Positions 44,726 to 54,226 of a DNA stretch of 64,000 bases are shown piece after piece. The first letter of the stretch is position 1; the number at the start of each line of letters is the position of its first letter. Origin of the DNA: Sphingorhabdus lutea (lineage in GTDB: Bacteria > Pseudomonadota > Alphaproteobacteria > Sphingomonadales > Sphingomonadaceae); contig NZ_CP018154.1 of NCBI RefSeq assembly GCF_001889025.1, positions 2,160,501 to 2,224,500 on the forward strand. Reading direction: 5' to 3'. A program made the position numbers and the translations under genes. Under the pieces are notes generated by a model. It did no database searches, was not told the DNA's origin, and saw nothing but the letters and a program-made list of their open reading frames with translations.

Positions 44726-45150
44726 GACGGACCTTCCTGGAGACCAAGAGCTTTCACTAAGGTCATACGGATATATGCAATATCGTAAGCGGCTTTCAGA
44801 ATGGCTGATTCGGTATCATCTTGCAGCCCAAGTGTGCCGTTGTTTGCGGCTTTGGCGAGTTGATTTAAATTATTGGACAAATGGGATTTGCCCAATGCTC
44901 CCAAAACGCGCCCCAAAGCTTCCTGATCTTTAACAGGGCGTTTTCCTTTAGTCCGATGAGGTGCAGCTACTTCTCCAACGCACTGCAAGCGAATATATGC
45001 GCTAAGCGTCAGATTACCCGCTTTGTGTTCCAGTTCAGCCCTTTCTTCATCGGTGAAGCGAACGGAAACAGGCTTGGGATATACCTTTTTCGCCTTTTCA
45101 GGCGGGCAGGTCGCAGCCTTCGCAAAGGTATCTTTGATCGGCCCACTCAT
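44722..45150 (-). CDS. mobC: MobC-like relaxosome protein
   Basis: A 142-residue protein with a ribbon-helix-helix-like start (KPVSVRFTDEERAELEHKAG then LTLSAYIRLQCVG) and the MobC C-terminal helix (LGALGKSHLSNNLNQLAKAA). It binds the transfer origin and helps the relaxase open DNA. It is coupled to the relaxase gene. In the integrated form only about 100 bases separate its start from the right attachment repeat, and no good promoter is seen there. Confidence 0.87.
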   Translation of the reverse strand: MSGPIKDTFAKAATCPPEKAKKVYPKPVSVRFTDEERAELEHKAGNLTLSAYIRLQCVGEVAAPHRTKGKRPVKDQEALGRVLGALGKSHLSNNLNQLAKAANNGTLGLQDDTESAILKAAYDIAYIRMTLVKALGLQEGPS

Positions 45151-45253
45151 GGAGTAGGTCCATCAATTCCTTTCAGGTCAGTGTGTTTGAGATGGTCGTT
45201 CCACTCTGCTAGAGTATCGAATAGCGCGTTCGAAGTTTCACCTTCTAGGCGCA
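45147..45253 (-). other. Open frame that would complete the recombinase in the circular form
   Basis: Reading leftward from the right-end core in the same frame the recombinase uses through the core, codons continue without a stop as KLVRLEGETSNALFDTLAEW, then NDHLKHTDLKGIDGPTP, and stop at TGA 45149-45147. That TGA overlaps the mobC ATG (45150-45148) as ATGA. In the integrated element this stretch has no start codon of its own. This is a sequence observation plus inference about the circular form. Confidence 0.6.
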
Positions 45254-45304
45254 CCAATTTTATAAACTTTCCGAACCTCTGTTTTCTTATGCCCACCTTA
45301 AAAG
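45251..45304 (+). repeat. Right attachment repeat (54-bp core)
   Basis: Identical over 54 bases to 12002-12055 (GCACCAATTTTATAAACTTT at the start, ACCTTAAAAG at the end). To its right similarity to the left units decays: GTGGC and GGTTCGAA recur at about 45307-45318, and ATGCACCA at 45349-45356, so a worn fourth unit seems to lie in the flank. Confidence 0.88.
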
Positions 45305-45364
45305 CAGTGGCGGTTCGAATTTAGCACATTGCGTATATTTATATACAGATGCACCATATATTAT

Positions 45365-45892
45365 TTACGAGCAATTTTTATAATTGGATTCCAAGCATAT
45401 TTTAGCTTTCTCCTGCGCCTTCAATATATCATTTCTACTCATCCTTTTGACAATGATTTCACGTGCTTCAGATGCCTTCTCCGCCCCATTGGCTGATGCA
45501 ATATTCAACCACATATGGGCCAATAAATAATTCTGCGCCACGCCTTCGCCCAGACCATAACGGAGCCCTAAACTAAATTGCGCATTTGCCTTGCCCTGGT
45601 CCGCGGCAAGGCGGTAATATTTAACCGCCATCGCATAATCCTGCGCCACACCTTGGCCATCGCTATACATGAACCCTAAATTATATTGCGCCCTTGCATC
45701 GCCCTGCTCCGCCAAAGGTTCAAACTCTCGAAATGCCTCGGCATAATCTCCCTTATTATATGCCTCAACCCCTACCTCAACATTTTGCGCCAGAACAGGT
45801 AAAGGATTTAACGTCAACACAGCAATGGCGCACCCCATCATGCATTTAGAAAATAAACGTAGCGATAATGTTTTTAAATCAAAAAATTGCAT
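45365..45892 (-). CDS. Sel1-like repeat protein, exported
   Basis: About 175 residues with a signal peptide (CAIAVLTLNPLPVLAQ) and two to three Sel1-like repeats: AQYNLGFMYSDGQGVAQDYA, then KYYRLAADQGKANAQFSLGL and YGLGEGVAQNYLLAHMWLNI. Such repeats form alpha-solenoids for protein contacts, probably in the periplasm. The frame opens at 45934, but the ATG at 45892 gives a normal signal peptide. It is the first gene right of the element and has host-like codon use. Confidence 0.85.
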   Translation of the reverse strand: MQFFDLKTLSLRLFSKCMMGCAIAVLTLNPLPVLAQNVEVGVEAYNKGDYAEAFREFEPLAEQGDARAQYNLGFMYSDGQGVAQDYAMAVKYYRLAADQGKANAQFSLGLRYGLGEGVAQNYLLAHMWLNIASANGAEKASEAREIIVKRMSRNDILKAQEKAKICLESNYKNCS

Positions 45893-46184
45893 CGGGAAAT
45901 GACCTTCTTTACTATCCGCATAAACATAGCGCACAAGACTATTTTTACAAGTAAATTTAGCATGTTGCGGGATATTCAGTCATATAATAAGTGACAGATA
46001 ATCTCCAAGACTTTTCAAGGCAGAAATAGCAGCAATTAAGGTAATCTCAGCGAGAATATACATTATTAAAGAACAGAAATATGAATTTAATATCTGTAAT
46101 TAACGAATTACCCCAAACTTTCCTTCTTTAATAAATATAAATTTTCTGGGGCTGTCGCACAAAAACTATCCCCTACATAAATCA

Positions 46185-46964
46185 TCAATCATTCACCCGT
46201 GCAGCAATTTGTAATTTATCGTCAAGTTTTGCCAATATTTGCGCGCCCTTTTCAATTTTATGAGCGCCGGTAATCGCGCCAGTTGAAATCCACTGTCCCT
46301 TTTCCAAGGACAATCCGCGGTCGATAAGAATATTGTGCAAAAATGCGGCGGCTGCCAGCGGGCCATCCAATCCATCGGCCAAATTCCCACTGCCGACCAG
46401 TTCGCCATCAATATTTATGTTAATGACAGCCTGTTTAATTTGATTACCATCCATATTTTCAATGATATCGCCAATAATCAAACCATTATTATTGCCAAAA
46501 TCCGATATGGTGACCGCCGGACCATGGGCGTTAATTTCGGCAAAGGGCGAACCCGCCATTTCCAAGCCAAATCGCACTTCATCAACCATGCCACGTGCGC
46601 CATCCACATCAATTTTTCCATCGGGCACATTGCCCACGCGCATCATAATTTCCACCTCTGCCGCTGCATATCCATCAAATATTGCTGCTGACACCTGTTG
46701 ATGATCTGCAAATAATATGCTGCTTTCAAAAACTGGCCCAACCAATCTTTCCTCTCCAAATTTTTCAGCAAATTCGGGGGATAATTTGGCGACTTTCCAA
46801 CCGCCTACTTTTTCCTGCATCAAATTTATGGCAATATTTTGGATGGCATAGGCAGTGTCAAGATCGGCGGGCATGTCGCCAGGATAGGTATTTATAGGCA
46901 AATTTTCTTGGCGAGCCTTAACAAATGCCGCTGCAATTTTTTGATTATTTTGCATATTTTCCAT
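46185..46964 (-). CDS. 2-keto-4-pentenoate hydratase family protein
   Basis: A 259-residue hydratase of the MhpD/2-oxopent-4-enoate hydratase group in the fumarylacetoacetase superfamily. GGWKVA near residue 54, AAEVEIMMRV (metal-binding acidic residues) and GSGNLADGLDGPLAAAAFLHN, with the late WISTGAITG, are conserved. The natural substrate is unknown, as no other aromatic-ring-cleavage genes are near. AAGGAT precedes the ATG. The 250-base gap downstream (45935-46184) shows nothing notable. Confidence 0.83.
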   Translation of the reverse strand: MENMQNNQKIAAAFVKARQENLPINTYPGDMPADLDTAYAIQNIAINLMQEKVGGWKVAKLSPEFAEKFGEERLVGPVFESSILFADHQQVSAAIFDGYAAAEVEIMMRVGNVPDGKIDVDGARGMVDEVRFGLEMAGSPFAEINAHGPAVTISDFGNNNGLIIGDIIENMDGNQIKQAVININIDGELVGSGNLADGLDGPLAAAAFLHNILIDRGLSLEKGQWISTGAITGAHKIEKGAQILAKLDDKLQIAARVND

Positions 46965-46994
46965 AACCTATCCTTATCTTTTCCTTCAAAAAAA

Positions 46995-47933
46995 CTAATG
47001 CGAAAAACCCAATTTTTCGGGTAATTGCACCGCCTCCCCATTCATGCTTAACAAAAGCGGGCCATCATGTGGCGCCATGCAAGTGCCTATTTTGGTAATG
47101 GGGCGCTGGCCCATGAATTTTACGGCGGCTGAGGGCTTTATAGTGAATAAAAGCTGATAATCATCACCCCAACTGGCTGCCCTAGTCCGCGCATCTACAT
47201 CATCGCCCATATGCGAAATATATTCGCGCAATAACGGGACTGCGCCCAAATCAATTTTCATACAAATGTTGCTGGCCATTGCCATGCGCTGCGCATCCAA
47301 TAACAGCCCATCAGATATATCCATCATCGCGCCCACATGGGGGGCAAGTAATTGGCCCAATTTTAATTGTGGATTTGGACGGTGCAGCGCGTCCAATAAA
47401 ATATCGGGGCAAAATTTTTGCGCCTGCTGCAAAATATAGGCGGCATAGGCGCTGCCCAAATGGCCGGTCACAAATATATCATCACCAATTTGCGCCCCGC
47501 TGCGCGATGGAACTTCATAACCATCAACCATGCCGATGGCGGTCATGCCGAAACTGCGCGGGCTTTCCCTCTCCCCTGCCCGCACCGTATCCCCGCCCAA
47601 AAGCGGCGTGTTAAATTGCGTCAAGGCATGTTTTAACCCCAATGCAAATTCGCGGTCCCATTGGCCATCACCCAGCATAAAACCCAATAAAACACCCATT
47701 GGCCGTGCGCCCTTTGACGCCAAATCGGACAGGTTTACCGCCACCAATTTCCATGCAATATCGGCAGGATTGGCATGGGATGCGAAATGCACCCCTTCCA
47801 CCATCATATCATGGGTTAAGATGATTTTTTGCCCCATAATGTCAAGGACAGCCGCGTCATCATCCAAATTTCGCGCGGCTTCATGTTGCGCTATGCCGCG
47901 CATATGGGCGATAAAGTCCGCCTCCCCCGACAA
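46995..47933 (-). CDS. thiL: Thiamine-monophosphate kinase
   Basis: A 312-residue enzyme phosphorylating thiamine monophosphate to the active diphosphate. It has DDAAVLDI, ILTHDMMVEGVHF, DLASKGARPMGVLL, LLGGDTVRAGE and MMDISDGLLLDAQRMA, the metal and ATP motifs of the PurM/ThiL fold. The start is probably TTG at 47933 (giving MSGEADFIAHMRG), three bases after the nusB stop. It is co-transcribed with hisG and nusB. Confidence 0.94.
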   Translation of the reverse strand: MSGEADFIAHMRGIAQHEAARNLDDDAAVLDIMGQKIILTHDMMVEGVHFASHANPADIAWKLVAVNLSDLASKGARPMGVLLGFMLGDGQWDREFALGLKHALTQFNTPLLGGDTVRAGERESPRSFGMTAIGMVDGYEVPSRSGAQIGDDIFVTGHLGSAYAAYILQQAQKFCPDILLDALHRPNPQLKLGQLLAPHVGAMMDISDGLLLDAQRMAMASNICMKIDLGAVPLLREYISHMGDDVDARTRAASWGDDYQLLFTIKPSAAVKFMGQRPITKIGTCMAPHDGPLLLSMNGEAVQLPEKLGFSH

Positions 47934-47936
47934 AGA

Positions 47937-48398
47937 TTACACCCGCACCTTTTTTGCCGCCGCATCCAACAAACCATTGGTAAATTTTGCCTCTGCTTCA
48001 TCAAAAAATGCGTGGGCAACATCGACATATTCGTTAATGATGGTCGCGGTGCTGACATCCGCCCTTGCCAATAATTCAAAACAACCCGCACGCAATATTT
48101 GCAGCATGGTTTTATCAAGCCGTTTAATCGACCATTTTTCGCCCAGATTATCCTCAATCAACGCGTCAATTTCTGCGCGTCTTTTATCCGTACCCATGAC
48201 AATATCATCAAAAAAATGTCTATCCGCCTTTGCATATTGATTATCTTCAATCTCTGCGCCCAGACGATGTTCATGAAATTCGATTAACAAACGCGAAATT
48301 CCAATATCCTCCATATCCTTTTGATATAAAGCCTGAACCGCGGCAAGACGCGCCGCAGAGCGTGATTGCGCCCGTGATAGTTGATTTTCATTGCTCAT
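47937..48398 (-). CDS. nusB: Transcription antitermination factor NusB
   Basis: A 153-residue all-helical RNA-binding protein: [20 protein letters not shown] at the start, then [21 protein letters not shown] and [25 protein letters not shown], the conserved core. With NusE it binds boxA and aids rRNA transcription. Its ATG overlaps the hisG stop (ATGA). Confidence 0.95.
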   Translation of the reverse strand: MSNENQLSRAQSRSAARLAAVQALYQKDMEDIGISRLLIEFHEHRLGAEIEDNQYAKADRHFFDDIVMGTDKRRAEIDALIEDNLGEKWSIKRLDKTMLQILRAGCFELLARADVSTATIINEYVDVAHAFFDEAEAKFTNGLLDAAAKKVRV

Positions 48399-49051
48399 TT
48401 TACAAATTCCCGAAATTTATCGACCAAATCGACGACAATATTGCTTTGCATTTTCATCGCCGCACGGTTGACAATCAAACGCGCCGATACGTTAATAATG
48501 GGGTCAATTTCCACCAACCCATTTTCTTTTAATGTTTGCCCAGATGACACCAAATCCACAATATAGGGCGCCAAATTCAATAAGGGGGCAAGCTCCATCG
48601 CGCCATTTAATTTAATCGATTCCGCCTGTATCGCTCTATCGGCAAAATATTGCGCGGTTAAATGGGGATATTTGGTGGCGACCCGCACATGGCCCGCCCC
48701 GTTAAAATTGCCATTAAATGTGCCTGCCATTTCCTTTGGACAGGCAAGTGATAAGCGGCATTTCCCAATGCCCAAATCAACGGGTGAATAAATGTCCGAA
48801 TAATCAAATTCGTCCAACACATCCGATCCAACAATCCCAATTTGTGCTGCATTATGCGCCACAAAGGTCGCCACATCAAATGCGCGCACGCGGATAATAT
48901 CCACCTGTGGATTTTCAGTATGGAACATTAAAGCTCGATTTTCTTTATCGAAAAACGCCGCCTCGGGCATCAGGCCCGCCGCCTTCATAAATGGCAGCGC
49001 CTCGTCCATAATCCGACCCTTGGGGATGGCAAAGATGATTTTTTCATGCAT
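48395..49051 (-). CDS. hisG: ATP phosphoribosyltransferase, short form
   Basis: A 218-residue enzyme for the first step of histidine synthesis (ATP plus PRPP). It has [38 protein letters not shown] and [19 protein letters not shown]. The short form lacks the C-terminal regulatory domain and needs HisZ, which is not in the window. The ATG at 49051 gives the usual N-terminus, although the frame is open further. Confidence 0.94.
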   Translation of the reverse strand: MHEKIIFAIPKGRIMDEALPFMKAAGLMPEAAFFDKENRALMFHTENPQVDIIRVRAFDVATFVAHNAAQIGIVGSDVLDEFDYSDIYSPVDLGIGKCRLSLACPKEMAGTFNGNFNGAGHVRVATKYPHLTAQYFADRAIQAESIKLNGAMELAPLLNLAPYIVDLVSSGQTLKENGLVEIDPIINVSARLIVNRAAMKMQSNIVVDLVDKFREFVK

Positions 49052-49089
49052 AATATCCCCGCATCTAATCGCCCATAGGACAAGAAGCA

Positions 49090-50139
49090 ATGCCATTATC
49101 CAAGATTCAGGTAAAAGAAATAAAAATGCAGGCAAAACATGCCCATGAAAATGGTGCGCCTATAACAGCAAAAATTTGTAACAGCGTGATAGCTTTGGCG
49201 CAATATAGGGGAAAATGTGCAGAAAGGACGGCAAATTGGCCCGGCAATATTTTGGACAATGCCATGCCATTGCGCCTTGCCGGTGCGCTACATCATTTAC
49301 ATTTAACCAGCGCTACGAATAAAATGGCCGATATTTATAACGGAAAATTATCTCTGCAGCAGGATGTTGACCAGCGCATTTTATCGGTGGTTGATGAATT
49401 TGATGATGAAATATTGCCATGGTTTGACGGGCCGCCACAAACTAATGAGGCCGCCCGTTCGGCCAGCTTAATCGCCGCGCTTATTTGGATAGGGCGGCAT
49501 ATCAACCTGCCCTTTCATATATTTGAAATCGGGTCCAGCGGCGGTTTAAACCTGTTAATGCCGCATTATCAATATATACTTGGTCAATATCATCATGGCC
49601 CAAAAAATAGCCCGATTATCATTCAACCCGAATGGCGCGGCAATGCGCTTTACGGTAAACCACCCGTCATTTCCGCCATATGCGGGTGCGATATTAACCC
49701 GCTTAATTTATCAGATGGGGCTGTTGCTGCCCGATTAAGAGCCTATATATGGCCCGAAATGCAGCTTAGATTTAATAGGTTTGAACGGGCGCTTCATCTG
49801 GCCCAGACATATAAACCACATATTGATAAAATGGATGCGGCCGCTTGGCTAAAACAAAAATTACGCGCCCCCCCGCCCCAAAATGGCTGCCGCGTCATCA
49901 TGCACTCCATTGTGTGGCAATATATAAATGATGCCGAACAGACGGCCATTATAAAAATGTTGGAGGATTCGGGAAAAATGGCAGATGATGCACAGCCTTT
50001 ATTATGGCTTAGCCTAGAGACAAATCGCGCAACATTTCGCCATGAACTGCACGCACGATGGTGGGATAGCAAGGGCGAACATCGCGCATATTTGGGCGAT
50101 GCCCATGCCCATGGCGCGTGGGTCGATTGGCGCGGATAA
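49090..50139 (+). CDS. DUF2332 family protein
   Basis: A 349-residue cytosolic protein of DUF2332: [21 protein letters not shown] (a methyltransferase-like glycine motif), the RNPLNLSD-like [22 protein letters not shown] and [15 protein letters not shown] segments (here [12 protein letters not shown]). Function unknown. It is divergent from hisG with only about 38 bases between the starts; a second ATG at 49126 could also serve. Confidence 0.8.
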   Translation: MPLSKIQVKEIKMQAKHAHENGAPITAKICNSVIALAQYRGKCAERTANWPGNILDNAMPLRLAGALHHLHLTSATNKMADIYNGKLSLQQDVDQRILSVVDEFDDEILPWFDGPPQTNEAARSASLIAALIWIGRHINLPFHIFEIGSSGGLNLLMPHYQYILGQYHHGPKNSPIIIQPEWRGNALYGKPPVISAICGCDINPLNLSDGAVAARLRAYIWPEMQLRFNRFERALHLAQTYKPHIDKMDAAAWLKQKLRAPPPQNGCRVIMHSIVWQYINDAEQTAIIKMLEDSGKMADDAQPLLWLSLETNRATFRHELHARWWDSKGEHRAYLGDAHAHGAWVDWRG

Positions 50140-50178
50140 CTGGCGGGGGTAATTGAAAGGGGTAATTGGAAGGGTTTG

Positions 50179-51075
50179 TTATTTAAGCCAATCCTGCATC
50201 GCCCTTGTCACCGCATCATGATTTTCCCATGGCACAAAGTGGCCGCCGGATAATTTGACCAAGGTTAAATCATCAATTAATTCGTCCAATCCATGTAATA
50301 AAGATGGTTTTAACGCATGATCATCCATCGCCCAAATTAACAAAGTCGGCATGGCCACCTTCATAAATGGCGCGTCCAAATATGCGGGGCGTTCGGGCAT
50401 AGGTTCGCCGCTATCGGGCATGGGCGGGACGATGATTTTGCTGGCGCGATACCAATTCATCATCGCGGTAAAGCACCCCTGTTGCCGCCATTGGGAAAGA
50501 TAAATTTCACGTTCCCCATCCGGCACGCCGCCTTCCACATGGTCGGCGAAATTTTCCTGAAAATATGCCTCCCACCCCTTTTGCGCGACATATTTTTCAA
50601 ATTGGGGGTTGCGAAATGCGGTAATATATTGCGCGGCGGCGCGTTGTTCCAAATCATCAAATAATGATTTTTGATAGGTGAAGGGATGCGGCGCATTGGC
50701 GATAACCAATTTTTCTACGCGGTCCGGACATGTTAAGGTGGCGGCCCATGCGACCGCCCCGCCCCAATCATGCCCGCATAATATGAATTTATCGAGGCCC
50801 AATGCGTCGGCAAGCGCGATAATATCTCCCACCAAATGCTGCACCTTATATTGCGCAGCATTTTGCGGCTTATCCGATCCGGCAAAGCCGCGCTGATCCG
50901 GCGCAATAACATGATATTTATTGGAAAATTCATTAAATTGATGCCGCCATGTGCGGTGCGATTCTGGAAAGCCATGCAGGAAAATTATCGGCGGATTTTG
51001 TGCATCGCCCGCCTCTGCTATATTCAAAGTAATTCCCGTGGACAGGGCAATTTTGCGTTGCGGCAATGCATCCAT
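50179..51075 (-). CDS. Alpha/beta hydrolase (epoxide hydrolase/dehalogenase type)
   Basis: A 298-residue hydrolase. FLHGFPESHRTWRHQ gives the oxyanion HGFPE motif, the nucleophile is the Asp in LCGHDWGGAVAW (not Ser, pointing to epoxide hydrolase or haloalkane/haloacetate dehalogenase activity), and the late SGGHFVPWE carries the catalytic His. A cap domain lies between. It ends one base from the dehydrogenase gene start side and is probably co-transcribed with it. Confidence 0.87.
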   Translation of the reverse strand: MDALPQRKIALSTGITLNIAEAGDAQNPPIIFLHGFPESHRTWRHQFNEFSNKYHVIAPDQRGFAGSDKPQNAAQYKVQHLVGDIIALADALGLDKFILCGHDWGGAVAWAATLTCPDRVEKLVIANAPHPFTYQKSLFDDLEQRAAAQYITAFRNPQFEKYVAQKGWEAYFQENFADHVEGGVPDGEREIYLSQWRQQGCFTAMMNWYRASKIIVPPMPDSGEPMPERPAYLDAPFMKVAMPTLLIWAMDDHALKPSLLHGLDELIDDLTLVKLSGGHFVPWENHDAVTRAMQDWLK

Positions 51076-51076
51076 T

Positions 51077-52021
51077 TCAATATCCCAAATCCAAATTTAC
51101 CTGCGGCTGTAAAGGCTCTTTGCCCCGATAGCGGCCCAGATTTTCAATGAAACGCTGCGCGGAGCGCATAAACATTTTATCTTGCGCACGGCCCGATAAA
51201 TGCATGCTAATATGCGCATTATCCAATGTCCATAAAATATGGTCTGCGGGCAATGGTTCGGGCGTGGTCACATCCAAAAATGCACCGCCAATGGATTTTG
51301 ATTGCAATGCGGATATCAACGCATCTTGGTCCACCACGCTGCCCCGTGCGATATTGATTAAAATCGCGTCTTTTTTCATTTGGGAAAGCTCCGCCGCGCC
51401 AATCATATTGTCGGTTTCTGGCGTTGCGGGAACGGCCAATATTACCCAATCAAACTCACCCAATTTGCCGCGCCATTCATCAGGCAATAATGTATCGGGC
51501 GCGGGCGTGCGGCGCACCTTTGTCACCTCCACATTAAAAGCCGATAATCGTTCATCGATTAACTTTCCAATCGCGCCATAACCGATTAACAATGCCTTTG
51601 ACCCGAAAAGCTCCCTTTTGCCCGGGCTGTCCAACAACCATTCGCGCCTTTCCTGTGCGCGGATGACGGCGCGATAATCCTTGGCCATGTTTAACATGCC
51701 CATCACCACATATTCTGCGATGGTAATCGCGTTTATTCCCGCGCCATTGGTGACGATAGTGCCCTGCGCTTTTAACTGCTCCAATGGCATGCCATCAACG
51801 CCGGCATAAATGCTGTTTAGCCATTTCAGGCTGGTCGCGGCGCTAATCACCTTCATCATTTCGGCCTTGTCATACATGTCGAACCAGCCAATTTCGGCCA
51901 TGGGCGCGGCGGCCATTGCCTCTTCATTGGACATAAACCAAATGGGCTCGACCCAATCGGGCAAATGGGGTTCAACCAAGGGCCGAATAAGCGAAGAAAG
52001 CGCCGCCTTTATTTTGGTCAT
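51077..52021 (-). CDS. D-2-hydroxyacid dehydrogenase
   Basis: About 314 residues. NAD-binding motif LLIGYGAIGKLIDERL, catalytic Arg in NIARGSVVDQDAL, Glu in TPEPLPADHILW and His in NAHISMHLSG. It belongs to the broad hydroxyacid/glyoxylate reductase group that interconverts 2-oxo and D-2-hydroxy acids. The frame starts at a TTG, but ATG 52021 has GGGAGAG seven bases upstream. Confidence 0.9.
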   Translation of the reverse strand: MTKIKAALSSLIRPLVEPHLPDWVEPIWFMSNEEAMAAAPMAEIGWFDMYDKAEMMKVISAATSLKWLNSIYAGVDGMPLEQLKAQGTIVTNGAGINAITIAEYVVMGMLNMAKDYRAVIRAQERREWLLDSPGKRELFGSKALLIGYGAIGKLIDERLSAFNVEVTKVRRTPAPDTLLPDEWRGKLGEFDWVILAVPATPETDNMIGAAELSQMKKDAILINIARGSVVDQDALISALQSKSIGGAFLDVTTPEPLPADHILWTLDNAHISMHLSGRAQDKMFMRSAQRFIENLGRYRGKEPLQPQVNLDLGY

Positions 52022-52051
52022 ATCATTTCTCTCCCCCAATTATATTAAATA

Positions 52052-53506
52052 TTAAATATCCAACTTCCATTCCCAACCCAATGGGTCACCGTCCATAATC
52101 TCCACACCCTTGGCGATTAAATCATCCCGAATTTTGTCGGATGCGGCGAAATCCTTTGCTGCACGGGCTTCCCTTCGTTTTATCAATGCCGCCTCAATCT
52201 CATCCTCGGTCAACTGTGCATTTTGGGGACGAATGCGTAAATCCTTGCGGGTGAGTGTAAGCAGGTCAAGGCCAAGGACGCCGTCCAAAATAGCAATAAG
52301 CGATAATTTTTGCTCTCCCTCAATTTTCTTCATCGCAATAACATCGTCCAATATGGTCAATGCAACCGCGCTGTTCAAATCATCCGATATGGCGGCATCA
52401 AATTTTTGCAACGCGTCTATCAATTTTGGATGCTGCACTTCATCGGCAGATTGATTGTCGCTGCGCAATCGTTCCACGCCCATAACCATACGCTTTAACC
52501 GCGTGAACGCCGCCTGCAAGCCCTCCCAGCTAAATTCCAGCTCGCTGCGATAATGCGCCTGAAGACACATTAAACGATAGGCGAGCGGGTGAAACCCCTT
52601 ATCAACCAATAATTTCAACCGCAGAAACTCACCCGATGATTTGGACATTTTGCCGCTGCGTTCGATTAAAAAATTATTGTGCATCCATATTCGTGCGCCG
52701 CTATTATCCGCGCAGTCAAGGCTGCCACAACCCGAATGTGCCTGATTTTGGGCGATTTCATTGGCATGATGGATTTCGCGGTGATCAATCCCGCCAGTGT
52801 GAATATCAAATGGGAAACCCAGCAAAGCCTCGCTCATCACGCTGCATTCCAAATGCCACCCCGGCGCACCCTTGCCCCATGGGCTGTCCCATTCCATTTG
52901 GCGTTTTTCACCCGCCGGTGTTTTGCGCCAAATGGCAAAATCGGCACCGTTCCGTTTACCCTCCACCGTTTCAATCCGGCCTTCGCCTTCTTCGGTCTGG
53001 CTGCGGGCCAATTTGCCATAATCGGCCACGGTGCTGACATCAAAATATAGCCCGCTGTCCAATTGGTAACAATGCTTGTCCGCTATCCCCTTGGCATATT
53101 CAATCATTTGGGGGACATAATCGGTGGCGATCGACCATTTGGCCGGTTGGCGAATGTTTAACGCCTTTACATCATCCCAATATGCCTTGGTATAATGCTG
53201 TGCAATATCCCAAATGGATTTGGCCCGTTCATTGGCCATTTTCTCCATTTTATCCTCACCCGCGTCAGCATCATCGGTTAAATGGCCCACATCGGTAATG
53301 TTGATAATATGGGTTAATTTATACCCCTTATATGTCATGACCCGCCCCAAAATATCGGCAAAGACATAGGCACGCATATTGCCAATATGCGGATAATTAT
53401 ACACGGTTGGCCCGCACGTATAAATGCGCGCCTCCCCATCATGAACGGGGGTAAAAACCTCTAATTTACGGGTCAGGCTATTATATAATTTTAATTTGGT
53501 CATCAT
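52052..53506 (-). CDS. cysS: Cysteinyl-tRNA synthetase
   Basis: About 484 residues. The class I signature is TCGPTVYNYPHIGNMRAYVF (HIGH-type PHIGN, with Cys as a zinc ligand), then GWHLECSVM and HHANEIAQNQA with the other zinc ligands, and KMSKSSGEF for ATP binding. It charges tRNA-Cys. ATG codons at 53506 and 53503 are the likely starts; the longer frame needs TTG. Confidence 0.96.
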   Translation of the reverse strand: MMTKLKLYNSLTRKLEVFTPVHDGEARIYTCGPTVYNYPHIGNMRAYVFADILGRVMTYKGYKLTHIINITDVGHLTDDADAGEDKMEKMANERAKSIWDIAQHYTKAYWDDVKALNIRQPAKWSIATDYVPQMIEYAKGIADKHCYQLDSGLYFDVSTVADYGKLARSQTEEGEGRIETVEGKRNGADFAIWRKTPAGEKRQMEWDSPWGKGAPGWHLECSVMSEALLGFPFDIHTGGIDHREIHHANEIAQNQAHSGCGSLDCADNSGARIWMHNNFLIERSGKMSKSSGEFLRLKLLVDKGFHPLAYRLMCLQAHYRSELEFSWEGLQAAFTRLKRMVMGVERLRSDNQSADEVQHPKLIDALQKFDAAISDDLNSAVALTILDDVIAMKKIEGEQKLSLIAILDGVLGLDLLTLTRKDLRIRPQNAQLTEDEIEAALIKRREARAAKDFAASDKIRDDLIAKGVEIMDGDPLGWEWKLDI

Positions 53507-53542
53507 GTGCAAATGCGGCAAGTTTTTTGCAAAATCAAGCCT

Positions 53543-54214
53543 TCAAAAACCACGCCAACTTATCACATCATCAATGGACATACGCGGCACATCAAAATTA
53601 TTTACTGGTGCATCAACATCGCGATAGCCAATTGCCATGCCGCAAAAGAAAATATGTTCATCACCAACATTCAACAATTCGCGCATATATGTGCCATACA
53701 TGGCCCAAATTTCCTGTGCACAGCTATCCAATCCCTCCTCACGTAATAATAGCATGACGGTCTGTAACCACATGCCCATATCGCTCCATTGTGGGGGCCC
53801 CATATATTTGGGGCAATAGGTGAAAAGTTGGACGGGCGCACCAAAACTGTCCCAATTTTTCATCATTTGGGCAATGCGCCCCGCGCCATCGTCTCTTTTA
53901 AGCTGCAATGCATCAAACATCGCGCGGCCCACTGCTTTGCGTTGATCTTCATATCGGCCATCCAAATTTTTGGGGTAAATATCATATTCATGCCCCTCCC
54001 CCATTGGGGCGGATTTGGCCTTTTGCTTAATCGCGGCGGTAATGCGGGCCAGTTCATCCCCCGTGACGATAATGGCATTCCATGGCTGTGTATTGCCGCC
54101 CGATGGCGCGCGCTGCGCCTTTTCCAACACACGGCGCAAAATGGCGGCATCAACTGGCCTATCGGTAAATTGCCGAATGGAACGGCGTGTGGCAACGGCT
54201 TCGGATGGGGTCAT
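53543..54214 (-). CDS. Nitroreductase family flavoprotein
   Basis: A 223-residue FMN-dependent oxidoreductase: TRRSIRQFTDRPVD (FMN phosphate), APSGGNTQPWNAIIV, LREEGLDSCAQEIWAMYGTY and a C-terminal FFCGMAIGYRD. It reduces nitro-compounds or quinones with NAD(P)H; the natural substrate is unknown. Confidence 0.92.
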   Translation of the reverse strand: MTPSEAVATRRSIRQFTDRPVDAAILRRVLEKAQRAPSGGNTQPWNAIIVTGDELARITAAIKQKAKSAPMGEGHEYDIYPKNLDGRYEDQRKAVGRAMFDALQLKRDDGAGRIAQMMKNWDSFGAPVQLFTYCPKYMGPPQWSDMGMWLQTVMLLLREEGLDSCAQEIWAMYGTYMRELLNVGDEHIFFCGMAIGYRDVDAPVNNFDVPRMSIDDVISWRGF

Positions 54215-54226
54215 ATAGTAAATATC

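Larger units (their letters stand above)
12002..45304. mobile_element. 33-kb integrative mobilizable element in tRNA-Arg
   Basis: The segment is bounded by a 54-bp identical direct repeat: 12002-12055 at the tRNA end and 45251-45304 on the right. Inside are a large serine recombinase beside the left repeat, MobC and a relaxase beside the right repeat, a coupling protein, ArdA, a toxin-antitoxin pair and metal-efflux cargo. No VirB4, VirB6 or pilus genes are seen, so self-transfer is unlikely; mobilization through a helper secretion system is inferred. Codon use inside differs visibly from the flanks, where A/T-ending codons and GCC are much favoured. Confidence 0.88.

Noticed and set aside
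12002..45304. Self-transmissible ICE
   Set aside because: A relaxase and coupling protein are present, but I found no VirB4-type ATPase, VirB6/8/9/10 signature or pilin, so a mobilizable element is the safer call.
12002..45304. Prophage
   Set aside because: No capsid, terminase, portal or tail genes; the Gp37/Gp68-like and Gp49-like names only reflect family history.
47530..48240. 236-codon plus-strand frame across thiL and nusB
   Set aside because: It is antisense to two clearly identified genes.
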